Of a stretch of 64,000 bases of DNA, positions 46,267 through 57,840 are shown in pieces. Where the stretch lies: assembly GCA_033085395.1 (NCBI GenBank), contig JANQBS010000068.1:118531-182530 (forward strand), given 5' to 3'. The first letter of the stretch is position 1; the number at the start of each line of letters is the position of its first letter. Source of the DNA: Xanthoparmelia taractica (lineage: Eukaryota; Ascomycota; Lecanoromycetes; Lecanorales; Parmeliaceae). The notes under the pieces are model-generated. The model was not told the DNA's origin, did no database searches, and saw nothing but the letters and a program-made list of their open reading frames with translations. A program made the translations under genes and the position numbers.

Positions 46267-48706
46267 CTTGATTTACTCCTTTCGTGAAGCCGTTGCGCGC
46301 ATTGACTTCTACTGACTCGCAATATAGTGGGAGAGGAGCTGCGAGGAAAAACGAAAAGTGCAAATGAGTGACGCGAAAGATTAAATAGATTATGCAAATA
46401 TCGCATGACGCTGGTGATGGCGGCAGAGTGCTTCAAAGCGGAACAGTAAAAGTGGCAGGATTCTGTTGGATCTGGTGGAGGGAAAGGAATCCTGCAGGAG
46501 CCGCAAGTCTCTATAAGAGGGTAAAAGCAGTCGACACCCACCCCATCCCCCGCCCCAAAAGGGTTTCACGATCCGCCCCATCCATGAAATGAAGTCTTCC
46601 TGTGGGTTGTCTGTCTTCCTTTCGCATCCTCTTCTTCGTGTACGACTTACATAATTCTTCCATTTAGGATTAGGTGCAAGCGCCCGATTTCTCTGCAGGC
46701 ATGCGCCTTTCGCAGATCCTTCCTGTATGTATGTATCCCCATCTGATCTACTTCATCGGGCTGTGAGCCAATGAAAGACCAAGCGTGCATCGCATTGTGA
46801 GTTTGATCCTAACGGAGCTCAGGATTCTCAGACACACCACTACCTTAAAGCAGTTTGACCCACAACGCCGTCCGCTCTCGAACAGTCTATTCACTACCTT
46901 GGCACAGTGACCCTGTCCAGCAAAAGCTATCCATAGGAATCGTTCGCAGCCTTGCAAGAGAGAAAAACAAGGCGAAACCTGCCGCATGACCTCCCACTTC
47001 TCTTCCCCTTGTCTCTCCTTCCTAAAAGGATCACCAAAGTTTCCGGCTCTTCGCTTCCCACTCCACCTATTTCGCATCTCCGATTTGGTCCTCCGACCAA
47101 CTCCTTGCCCTTACACATTGTCCACCAAGTCAAAGCGCTCCTTCTCCCCCTTAGTCGACGCTCCGGCGCCTCCTTGCGCTGACTTCTGACAGTGCAACAT
47201 CTCTCCCAATATCCTGAACCTGTCATCCCCACCATCAGCGTCGGCCGAAAGGCAGATATGCTCGTCATCATCACTCACTTCCTACTTCTCGACTCTGAAC
47301 CGATACTCTCTGCTATGCGAATCCCGTCCGAAAGCAGACCTCGATCCCCAACCCATGAATCCATCAACAGATAAGTCGCAAGTCCCGCCCTCTTGTTTCA
47401 TCGACCTTGAGCTCAGACGTCAAGATATCAAATGATTAGGTAAGTCTCGCTTATAAGATACCATTCCGTTTCACGGAATTCCTGGCCGCTGACACGCATC
47501 CAGGCTTGAGATCCGCCCGGCCTGGAAGCCTCCACGGCGTCATCTTTCCCAACGACGCGGTAAGCTACATCGAGGCACAATGTCATCTGCTCTTTGTACG
47601 GCGGCAGCCTTTCTCGGATTGAAAGAATGAGGGCTTTGCTGGGGTTTTGCGAGGGAGGTAGGATGAGGCATGGGTTTTTGAGGCACGGGGTTGGCAGAGG
47701 GATTCGTGGGAGGACGGCGAGGATGCTCTCAGCTACGGACGTTCTGTCAAGTGACTATTGAGCGACGCGCTTGGACTCCAAGAGCTTCCAATACGATAAG
47801 GAAAGGGAGAATGGGTATAAACGAAGGTAAGGTAACGAAGCCAACCTTCCATCCATGCCAAGCCTTTTCCGCTCACACCCAAAACATTACCAAAGACAGA
47901 CATATATCCCTAAACCCCCCCCCTCCCTCCCCATCAATTCTCCAAACTGAACCGCATCCACATCCCCCTCGCACTCCCAAATCCAAATCCAATTCCTCCC
48001 ACAATTTGTTTGGATCAGCCTTACGAACGGACCCCAACTCCTCGCTAAGTGAGTTCCCCGTGCCACTTCCCAAACTCCCACTCCCGATCCCAATTCCCCA
48101 TCCTCGTATTCCCCCCCTCCTTCCTCACGCAAATCCGCGCGGCTCGAAGCAATCCTTTGTTTCTGTCATGTGTCGGATGTATTGAATGCCGAAGGGGTTT
48201 GGGGGGGGGGGGGGGGGGGTTGAGGGGAGAATGAGGATGAGGATGAGGGAGAGCATGGGGATGGGGATGAGGATGTGGAAGCGGGGAGGAAGGGGGTGGG
48301 ATCTGCTCTGGAGTTTTAAGAGGCGATCATCTCTTGGTTTTGGGCTGGGGGATGTTGTGGGTGGTTTAGGTAAGTAGGTAGAAGGTAAGAGGGATGTGAG
48401 TTGGGCGGATATGAGTTGTGACGTAGGAAAGTTGATTCTTACCGTGAGTGAAAGCGACAAGGATTGATTTCTGGTCTTTGCTGTCAAGTGGGCAGATTGG
48501 GAAGATATGGCCGTAACGACCAGCTTCCCAGGAAGGACAAAGGGACTACTCGAAGCAAATAAGGCTCCCACGGTCTCAAACAAACCAGGCGGAATGCGTA
48601 TGCAATGATCTATTTGCCCACTGTACCAAAATCGCGTAGCAGATAGTGCCAACTCGCTATGCAGCGCTTTCCCACATATACATGATCCTCGTCCAAGACC
48701 GCGGTA
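46267..48706. other. Long intergenic region with homopurine/homopyrimidine tracts
   Basis: 2.4 kb with no supported gene. Pyrimidine-rich tracts lie at 46980-47110 and 47890-48130, a G19 run at 48201-48219 and GATGAG/GATGGG hexamers at 48228-48278. Open frames here (for example 164 codons at 47691, 175 codons on the minus strand to 48652) mostly translate these tracts into Pro/Ser runs and are not credible. Confidence 0.5.
48201..48219 (+). repeat. G19 homopolymer
   Basis: Nineteen consecutive G residues preceded by GAAGGGGTTT and followed by TTGAGGGG. A possible quadruplex former and a likely site of length error. Confidence 0.9.
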
Positions 48707-51112
48707 TCAATCGGAATCATAAACCACGCCGCCCTCGTCGTTGCCATAAGGATCATCATCGTCCGCATCGTCACTGCTTTCATTGATCCCTTCCTCTTCC
48801 AGCTCCCCTGTAATACTATCCAGCGCCTTCTGCTCGTCCGGATTGGCAGTCCCGCCAACCGCACGATCCCCTTCTTCCCCATCGACCTCCACCTCGTCCG
48901 GAGCATCAACGCCTCCGTCCTTGCCCCTAGGACTGGCAACCTGCAAGGCTCCTGACATTGTGACTCCACTCCCAGGACTGCCAGCCAATATCGCATCACT
49001 CCCTCTCCTGCTCGTACTAGTCGAGCTGCCCCCATAGGTGTTCGCAATGCTTCCGTAATTGATCTTCTTACTGAACGCTCGCTTGCCCATCATTTTCATG
49101 ACGGCCTCTTCGGGACTACCCGCCACAGGCATTCCCTCCTGCCCGTCTTCGTCAAGGTACGCGCTCATGTCGCCTATTCGTTTCCTACGTCTTCGCCGAC
49201 GGATAATGACTCGCGCTGTGCCGTGCTCCTCCGCGAGTTGTTGTTTGAGGATTTTGGCGGATTGAGCACGTAAGTAGTCTCGGTTTTCGTGCGTCCAGAT
49301 ACGGGTTTTGATGGCGATCTCGGAGGGGCTGAGGAGGCAGTTGGAGACTTCAGGGTCGTCGGCAAATTCGCTGTCGGAGATGGTTTCCGTGTCCGGGATA
49401 GGGGGGTGGGGCTTGACGGGAAGGTCTTGCTGGATTGCTGGAGGGGAGGCTGGGTCAGATGCGGACTCGAGCGCTGAGGTGAGAGCAGTGGCGTGGTCAA
49501 GGTTCGTCGGGTCGGTAAGTGCAGCAGTAAGATCAGACCCGAGCGATGGATCGTTGACATTGATGGATGACTCGTCGGAGGTTTGACTTGCTGGAGGAGT
49601 TTTCAGGTTCTTAGCTCCTGGTGGACGCCCTTTTTTGCGCTTCGCTGGAGACTCGACGCGAGAGGAATTAGTTGGAGATTGAGGTCCCCCATTGATACGG
49701 TTCGTGGCTAATGGTGCTGGAGACGAATCCTTTTCGGGAGAACACTGAGGTGATGCTGCAAGAAGACTGGGGTCGACGGGTAATGGTGGAGGTGGCATGC
49801 TTTGACTGTCGATCTGTGCTTGGTTTTGCGTATCCGTTGGGGTGCTCAGCTGGCCATTGGCTTCCGACGGGGAAGTGGATGTTGCTCTTGACGAAATCAC
49901 TGTAGGTTCGACCCCATCCCCATCATCTCCAAATTCGGCGTCGATCCGCTTTCGCTTTCGACCAGGCTTCTTCTTACCATCCTTGTTCTGTGTGAATGCT
50001 GGTGGATCGGCTGCGCGCTCAAGATCAATAGTACGAAACTCTTCAACGGTCAATGTACCGCTTTCAGTAGCCCTGAACTCGTCGAGGCGGTTGAAGATAG
50101 TCTGCTCCTGTACTTTGACCACAAAAACCACTTCTCGAACGCTTCGACGGAAGTTGTTCATGCGTGCAGCCAATATCAAGGCAGCACCACAGACACCGGC
50201 TGGCCTACGACCAGGAGTCATCCAGTCACGATTCATACGTTGCACGATACGGACAGCGTCGTTAGCGACACGCATGGTCTCAGAGCCGAATTCAAGACGC
50301 TGGGCGAAACGAAGGATTAGATCTTCGGGATTGATTGGCTGGACAATATAGCCATTCCCGTTGAGAGCAAGAAATTGAAGATACTTGGTGTACACGTGTC
50401 CAAGGTCGAAGACATTGAGCTGTCCGTATGTTAGTGCCAATTTCAGACTGAAAGGGACTGATATGCATTTCTCACCCCTAATATATCCGAGAAATCAATC
50501 AGCATGTAGGTGTTAGGGTGAGTTTGAACGCGGCAGGCTATGTACAGAGCGACTGCAGCAACACTTTTAATCCTACGACCTTGAATGAAACCGCAGGGGC
50601 CAATGCCCAATTTGAAGATCTGCATGGCGTGGTCTCTGATCTGGCCGTTCATTTGCAGTGATGTACCGATTCTGACAATGTGATTGTGGCCTAAGTCATA
50701 CCTTAGCTGGTATTGTCTGACATGTCCGCGTGACTGACTCACCGTATTGAGCAGTCAGTTCTTGGCTGGTGGCGGCTCTCGTCTTGTCAACGACATCTCC
50801 TCTCTTTGCAAAGGCTTGATCAGCAGCAACGTGGTAACCGTGGACAATATGTTGACCTCCAGTGGCGAGACCGTAGGTGACTTCGGTGACCATGGTCAGC
50901 TCATCAATAACAGATCCGCAAGCACTGCAAATGATTTTGCCATCCTCTTCGACCCCCTTTTTTGCATTACAATCTGGATTCGGACACTCTTGAGACTGGG
51001 TCCTTATAGGCCCTGGAGGTGGTCGCGGCTGTGGATTTTTGATACTGTCCAGCCTCTCGACAGGCCTCTGGGGCCGCCTTGGCGGCTTCTTAATTGGGAC
51101 TGCTGCCGACAT
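48707..51112 (-). CDS. BRF1: TFIIIB subunit Brf1 (TFIIB-related factor)
   Basis: Model: complement(join(48707..50419, 50476..50690, 50743..51112)), 765 residues. The N-terminal zinc ribbon has Cys43, Cys48, Cys62 and Cys65 (CPNPDC and CSACG). Two cyclin-like TFIIB repeats follow, with DHAMQIFKLGIGPCGFIQGR, KSVAAVALYIACR and GRRPAGVCGAALILAARMN. The C-terminal half is disordered and contains the Brf1-specific block (IWTHENRDYLRAQSAKILK). Brf1 joins TBP and Bdp1 to recruit RNA polymerase III to tRNA and 5S genes. The first intron is taken as 50691-50742, because only the acceptor after GACTTAG restores frame (QYGHNHIVRIG). The second, 50420-50475, is phase 0. A CT-rich leader in sense lies upstream. 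Confidence 0.93.
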
Positions 51113-53135
51113 GATCTTATATCTTCATTTTCGACTTAAGATAGCAATTGCATGATTGGGATGATCGGATAAAAGCTCGTGGCAGATTCGCAAGACTATT
51201 GAGACATGAGGACGGGGATGATTGAGCGAGTATATGGGTGCTGTTGTTCCTTAACACTGCACTCGGCCTCGAAACCCTAAGATTGGCAGCAAGGATGTTC
51301 AGCCTGTCGCTTATTTCGAGCAAAGAAGGGACGGACGTGTGAGTATAAGGGAGTCCAGTATAATCATGAGGTGTGGTGGTTAGGTCAATTTCGGTAGAGT
51401 TGCTTCTATGGTGGAGTGAGAGTGAGAGGGAGAGGGAGAGTAAGGGTGGGGCGAATTGACTCAGTCTCACAGATTTTCCGGCAAGTGCCGAGGTTTAGCC
51501 AGTAGTTCTTGTGTATGATCGACGCAGAGCTGGGTTCGAATTCTCTTCGAGCCAGTTTCAAAAAGAAATATTCTTTATTTACAACGTCCATGATGACTCG
51601 CCTGAGACTCAAAGGGCTCGCTTTCGATACAAAAGATTGGTGAATGATTTCTGGCTATTATTTCAACCATGACTTCTGCGACAGGATATCTTGGCTGTAG
51701 GCAGAGCATCTTCGCCACTTAATTAATGGCTACAAAGGAACCTACCTGGCTTAACCTTGAGGTCTAGTGAAGCGTGTTTGTACTGGTGATTGCCTCGTCC
51801 CCGCTTGAGTCTTTGCAATTGCCAATTCCGGTGGCAAATGAATTGACTGAAGTCCGCCGATTCAGGCCTCAAACAACGCCAAAGCGTGCTATGTTTGGCT
51901 GAGGCTGGGCGAGGATACTGTTGTGTGCGTCCTGCCACTATGGTCAAGTATTTCAAATGAACCAGAATCTGATTATCGATGTCAACTCAGAGTTTCATAC
52001 CACGTACCCCTTGAGTAGGGTCACGAACGGAGTAAAGCCGCCTTTCAAGAATGCCCCAACCCCTCAGGTCAGACATCGAAACACTTCATCTCATCTGGAA
52101 CACCAAGTGCCAACCCCTATTGCTCTCTTCCCTTGCTCTTTAGTGCCCAGTCAGCTTAACGATATCCTTCAGAATTACAGTTTCTGTATGACGAGCCAAA
52201 ATCCCCAGGACTGACCGCAAACTTTCAAGGAGCATGAACCAACGTCAGCGTCAGGACATGTATCTATATCGGAGTTCGAGTACGCGAATCCTAATGGCAG
52301 TCACGCGCTTGCTGTGGTATCTTTCCGGCCCAATCTAGGTGATAGTTCCGAGCCCTGATTACTACGTAAAGAGCAATACGCCAGTCCTCATGATTCTGTT
52401 CGTCATGGCTGCACCTTATGGCTCCGGGGCCACAAAAGAGCTCCCTGAGCGCTGAAAAAGGTGATGTACAACATAGAGCTAGGCCATGTGAATCAACTCA
52501 TCATGTTTGCAACCATGTTGGTAGGCTCCGCTGGAGGTATTTGCGCCGTGTCCAAGTCGATTTTGAAGAGGTGTGTCTTCCACAAAAATATGTACCCTAG
52601 ATATAAGTATCAGGCCCTTAGGTGCTACTCTTGTAGGTCCCCTGCAAGCTAGAAATCGCTTTCCTCAGGCATGCTTTACTCAAACCTGCTTGAGAACTGC
52701 ATAAGTGCTGGCTGATACATCATTATGCTGCTATGCAACCTCTGAAACTAAAAGGCCCAAGCGTTCAACAACACTGACGATAGGCTAGCATACTCACGCA
52801 GGATTTGAATCTGATTCTGAATCTGACACGCAAAGATCGTATCTTAGATACGCCAAGGCACTGCGAAAATCATGCGCCTTGACACAGTGGGCCGAAAGTT
52901 AAGAATCTAAGAAAATCGGCTACAAAGCTGTCTGTGAAATGACTTTGATTACTGAGCATGCTGCACCACCGCCACAACCATTCCTTTTCCACAGCGTCAG
53001 CATTCCCCCTTTCAGCCCAGCGCCCACCTTCCTCCACCGAAGAACTATTTTGGACATACAGATATCGCCTCAAGCCAGGCAACTCGAACACAAAGCACGT
53101 CGGCGAATCATCCACTGCCCTTCATCAGCCGCGGG
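51113..53135. other. Intergenic, no supported gene
   Basis: About 2 kb. A GA-rich patch at 51415-51440 is the CT-rich leader of BRF1 seen from the plus strand. Several open frames of 60-97 codons (for example 51921-52214, 52461-52652) have no motif and no splice partners. Confidence 0.45.
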
Positions 53136-54568
53136 TCATGGTTTTGAACCTTCTACAATATGACCACTGCCGTGCATGATATCCCTCATAGAACTATTGG
53201 TCTCGGCGAGGAAAAGGAGGAAAGACTCAACCCGCATAACATGTTTTTCAATAGACCTTCCCTGACATATCCAAAGGAATCCCAAGGGATTCGAAGCCCC
53301 AGAGCTATTCGCGATGAATTCATCTAGCGCACTTGGTTCCTTATACAGAGTCGTTTTGAAAGAACACGGTTCTCACCTAATTTTCTAACCAGCTGTTTTT
53401 GTTTCTCAAATAGGTCTTCCAAGTGTTTGGTGTCTACACCTTTCGCGCTCCTCCGGTCGGCGTGGAAACGGCCTAAAGCTTCCCTTTCGTTTTGGAGTCT
53501 CGAAGTGTAGGAAGGCATACCGTCCTTCTTGGCAATCTTGTCAATCTTTCTAAAGATATCATTTACCTGATCGAATTTCAGATTTGCCGAGTCAATGTAT
53601 GACTCATCAAATATGGGGCTACGCAAAGCAGCCGGTGCATTATCTTCGAGGATCTCGGCTTCCACAGGGCGTGAACAATACGTTTCACGCGCTGCTCTTA
53701 GGGCAGGCAGTAGATCAAAGACAATCTCCACCAAGCCGGGGACAGGGTTGAAATTTGTGTTGGTATGACCAACCTGGAAATACTCATGCTGATCAACACT
53801 GTCTTTCCAACTTTCCAATGCCATCGGTAACAGCTCATCTGTGCCTAGTAGAGCTGTTACCTGCTTAGCAATTGGCTGTCAGGAGCTTGCTCCGTATTGT
53901 GACCATCTTCGCTCAATTCGTTCAGCTCTTGTTCTGGAGGATTATTAGCAGCGCCTCGATAGAATGCGATGATGGGCTAAGTCACACCTGCCCAGACAAG
54001 AATGTCTGCTAGTATCCTCAAAATACCTTGCCGCACGGGACGGAAAGCGTCTCTGTCGCTGTCGAAGACTGTGTCTAGGGGTATTGCCATTTCAAAGAGC
54101 CCCGCCCCCCAAAGCTTGAGCCTTGAGGCCGATCTGGCGATTTTGGGGTCAGATCGTCTGACGGATATGGTAACGAGAGCTTCATAAGTGGTACGGTAGA
54201 TGGTCGACACGGAAGGAATGGAGGACGGTCTGACGGATTCTTGAATATGAGTCAAATCGGTAGCATCACCTTCCAATGTGCACTGTCTTCGTCTTCGGGA
54301 GATTTTTTCACGGGGTCCGGATGTGTACGATGGGGGAGGTGATATTGGAGGAGACACTGGAGGAGGAACTAGTTGTTGTGGTGCATCGTTTGCAGCAGTG
54401 AATTTATTCAGTGGTCTTTCCCACTCATCATATTCCTTGTTGAGAAGACCCACATTCCGCAGAGCTTTTCTTTGTATTGAAATATGATGAAGTATTGATT
54501 GATTCGGTAGCTAAGAGAGTGCTACTTATCCCATCCTCTGGCAAGTTGGGCACTCGTTGTCTTGGCAT
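53136..54568 (-). CDS. Hypothetical fungal protein resembling STAND/HET N-terminal effector-type domains
   Basis: Best model: complement(join(53136..53323, 53377..53853, 53988..54464, 54526..54568)), 394 residues. It starts MPRQRVPNLPEDGI and continues LRNVGLLNKEYDEWERPL. A Pro-rich linker follows, then the segment SASRLKLWGAGLF, with IPLDTVF and LRILADILVWA. This recalls the N-terminal domain that often precedes NACHT or NB-ARC modules in fungal heterokaryon-incompatibility-like proteins (inference from memory). A basic, helical coiled-coil-like stretch (KHLEDLFEKQKQLVRKLG) comes after. If the last intron (GTGAGA donor, 53 bp) is not used, the protein ends at 53324 with 349 residues. No NTPase domain is seen. 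The gene abuts the AT-rich repeat block, so it may be a shortened or stand-alone member. Confidence 0.55.
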
Positions 54569-55361
54569 CCCCTATCAAAATTCTATATACTTGGAATAGC
54601 AGCAATATGTGATGGAATTTGATGACGGCTTGATTGTTATTCTATGGAGTTGAGTGCTACTTATGGTCCATGCCAAGCCATAATAGGGCTGAGATGCTGA
54701 ATTCCAACAATATGCTCATTCCAACACGCTATATGATTACATATATGAATTTCATATAGCTTATAGCCATAGTGACTTCTTGGGGCCCGCTCTCGTCGTT
54801 TTCTTTAATCTAGATCTTATAATCTAACGATATTTATAGATAATTCTTCTAAAGATTTTCTAATTTTAACTAACTTTAATATCTTTTTTTTAGCATTTAA
54901 GCAAATTACGTAATATTTGAACTTATTCTTTGTTAATTCTAGCTAGTTATAATCACGCGTATATATCGAATATATTCGTGATAATAGAGAGATTTTAATT
55001 AAGGCTATATTTTTATAAGATTGCTTCGAATACTCAAATAATTAACTAATAAGTTTAATATGAAATTCTCGCTAACTATAGTAAGTTTAATTCTAATAAC
55101 GTGATTCTTTGAATAAATAATAATAAAGTTTATAACTATTAACGATAGTGGTATTTAAAAGAAAATGCTATAGTGGTTTTTAACTCTTAAAATATACTCG
55201 TTGTGTAAAATAATAATATCGCAATTAATTAGTATTATTAATCTTATTTATATAATAATTGTATATATTAATAAACTCAGGGATATCAAGCTCTTTTATC
55301 GTTATTTCCCTAAATATAGCCCTGAAAGTACGTGTATTTGTAACTGTTTTTGCTAATCTAC
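54569..55361. other. Transition into AT-rich, RIP-like sequence
   Basis: From about 54790 the base composition changes abruptly to very AT-rich DNA with long TA-rich runs and few CA or TG dinucleotides, as expected after RIP. No coding signal remains. The same kind of sequence resumes on the other side of the retroelement at 62457. Confidence 0.75.
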
Positions 55362-55366
55362 GACGA
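55362..55366. repeat. Target-site duplication GACGA (left copy)
   Basis: GACGA directly precedes the left LTR and is repeated immediately after the right LTR (62452-62456). A 5-bp duplication is typical of Ty3/gypsy integration. Confidence 0.9.
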
Positions 55367-55530
55367 TGTCATGGGAAATGATCTTGGGATTGATGGTTGA
55401 AAAGTTGTTGAATTCTAAGGGCCGCAGTGGCGGAGATCTGCTGGGGAAACTAATACAAATTTGGCCTAGCCTCCCCGATCTTCCCGGAATATTCTTTCCC
55501 GGAGCATTGGCATATAGGAAAACCGTGACA
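55367..55530 (-). repeat. LTR (left; 3' LTR in element orientation)
   Basis: 164 bp beginning TGTCA and ending TGACA, a perfect 5-bp inverted end. It matches the right LTR except at five positions, all transitions. Confidence 0.95.
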
Positions 55531-55956
55531 ACATCCCACAACAACAAGAAAAACAAGCGACCTCGCTTGCTTAGATATGCATTCAAAACAATAAGCCATA
55601 ACCTCAATCAAATCTCTGTGGCAATGGCGGCAAACTGCCAGAAAACTGGTGGCAGTAAGGTCACATTGGCGGCTGAAAGCATATAGTGTAGGAATAGTTA
55701 GAATGCCACAATAACAACAATACAAAACGCACACCACAACCATTGATTGATATCTTCCTCCAACAGTCACACAAACGCTATCGAGTAGAGGAGAATAATT
55801 CCCGGTTAGCAATACTCGTTGAGTCGTTTGAATGCAGCGGTGAGATAGTAGATGTAGCGTGAGTGCCATGAGAATGTAGTATTTGCCATGTTATTGAGTG
55901 TGATTTTCGAATGCTGTTGGCAGTGGTGCTGAGATATTCGGCTCACAAATCGTAAG

Positions 55957-57183
55957 TCAAACGGCATTAGCAGTAGCGATTGCATCCTTATACTGTCGTA
56001 CTAAGTCATCGGAGTTGATGAGATCTTTGGCGTTATATCATTGGTCATATTCAGGTCCGTATCTCAACTATCTAATGAGATACTGCGTGGCATGACCTCT
56101 GCCTTTTCGAATGACTCGCTTGTTGAGAATTCGCTCTACTTCCCAGGACTTATACTCATCTGTATCCCCTTCCACATACACACTACCTGACTGATTAGAG
56201 ATAGGACGGCCATACGGGTCAGAGCCAGGAGCAGGGGCAGACTCTAGTTGGGCAATGCTGAAAATCGGATATATATTCCAATGCCCTGGGATAGCTAATT
56301 TGTAGGCCTGTTTGCCGACTTTCTGCAGTATTTCGAAAGGACCGACATACTGCTGAGATAGCTTGATAGTAATGGCAGCAGCAGTGATGGTAGGGATGGA
56401 ATAGCCTTTGTGCAGTCGTAGATAAGCCTAATCGCCCTGCTTGAGAAACATTGGTTGGTGCTTTCTGTCATAGTAGTGTTTTTGATTTGCCTGAGCAAAT
56501 GAGATGGCGTCAGCTACCTGAATGCGGGCAACGACAGGCTAAGGCAGAGATGTAGTGACTTCTTTGAGCAGATCAAGTGGCCTGTTGGGTTGAAATCCGT
56601 AAGCCAATTCGTTGGGAGTTTTATTGCCAATCGTAGTTGAGATCGAGTTATTGAGTAGAGCTTGCATGCGCGGGAGAACTGACGGCCAGAGAGCGGGATT
56701 CTGCATGGTATGTAGGTAGAATCGTAGTGCTATCTCCGCTATTTGATTAGTTCTTTCGCTGCTTTTATCCGTCTAAGGGTAATAGACAGTCAAATAAAGC
56801 AACTTCACTCCGAGCTTCTTGAAGAGCTCCGACCAAAGCTCAGAGAGGAACTTTCTGTCACGATCCGTGAGTAAAACCCTTGAGATTCCCCAGTCCATAA
56901 TGTCAAGTCTGTCAAGCAATGTAGCAGCTCATTGAGCGGCAGAATAGTCCTTTTTCTCAGGCACGAAAGTCACCTTTTTTGTGAACTTGTCTGTCACAGA
57001 AAGGATAGTATCGAACTCCTCGACTGATTTTGGGAGTGTCAAAATGAAATTCAGAGTGAGTGTATGAAATGGCACTAACGGAGACTCGATTGGCTGCAGG
57101 GAGCTATAAGGGCGATGCCGGCGTGTTTGGAGAATAAGGCATTGAGGGCAGAATCTAATATACTGCCGGAGATGCTTAACCAA
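55957..57183 (-). pseudogene. Retrotransposon integrase and chromodomain, degenerate
   Basis: Minus-strand reading shows the zinc-binding end (FCPQCLILQ), the core (DTILSVTDKFTKK, then LLTDRDRKF) and the SERTNQ block with its catalytic Glu. In the block where other gypsy integrases have the first catalytic Asp (before FI..LP), this copy has Asn (TLNFILTLP). In-frame stops occur at 56773-56775 and 56539-56541 (Gln expected) and at 56428-56430 (Trp expected). A chromodomain follows at about 56010-56165 (EYKSWEVERILNKRVIRKGR ... YGPEYDQ), with stops at 56068-56070 and 56038-56040, both at expected Trp codons. Non-functional. Confidence 0.88.
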
Positions 57184-57840
57184 TCCATGAATATATCATG
57201 CATTCGAAATCCTCTCATAAGACCTCTCAAATCCCAAATAATCATCCCTATGAGCTATTTCAAGAACGATTTTAATTATGCTTTGAGATATACAAAGCCG
57301 CTACACGCCGGTAAGCTTGCTGACATGAAAGAAAAGATTTTGATATTCCTATGCAGTGTCTATGTGTTTGCCACGAACGAAAGAAAGACCAACGACCTCG
57401 CTGATATTCTTATTCTTAGTTATTAAAGCAGAGATTCTAACGTAGAATGGGTCTGTCTTGTAGCCGTCTTCGAGGCCTTCAAGGAAAGTAGAATTTATCT
57501 CCACAAGTGCAGTGGTGAAGAGAGCATCTAGCTTATTATGCTTATCAGAAAGCGGTGTACTGTTAGCACTTGTAAGCCTTGAAAGTGCATCGGGGATAAT
57601 GTGCTCTTTTCCAGGCTTGTGTCGAACATCAAGGCGGAATTATCTAAGAAATTGGGAAGCTCTGATGAGACGAACGTTTATTCTCATGGTGGAATTCGTT
57701 GAAGTAATGAATAATTGTTTCATGATATTTAGGATGATAGAATGATTTGTTTGAATGATAGTAGCATGCTTCGAAGAGTCTATCAGGTGCCTTATTTTCT
57801 TGAGCACTCAGACGAAGCCTGCTACTTCTAGCTCTGTTGG

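Noticed and set aside
48125..48652. 175-codon minus-strand frame
   Set aside because: Largely the translation of the G19 run and purine repeats into Pro/Leu/Ile runs; no motif or splice support.
55366..55686. 106-codon plus-strand open frame, with a near copy at 62257-62490
   Set aside because: Both lie in the LTRs, which explains the repeated sequence; antisense to the element and not a gene.
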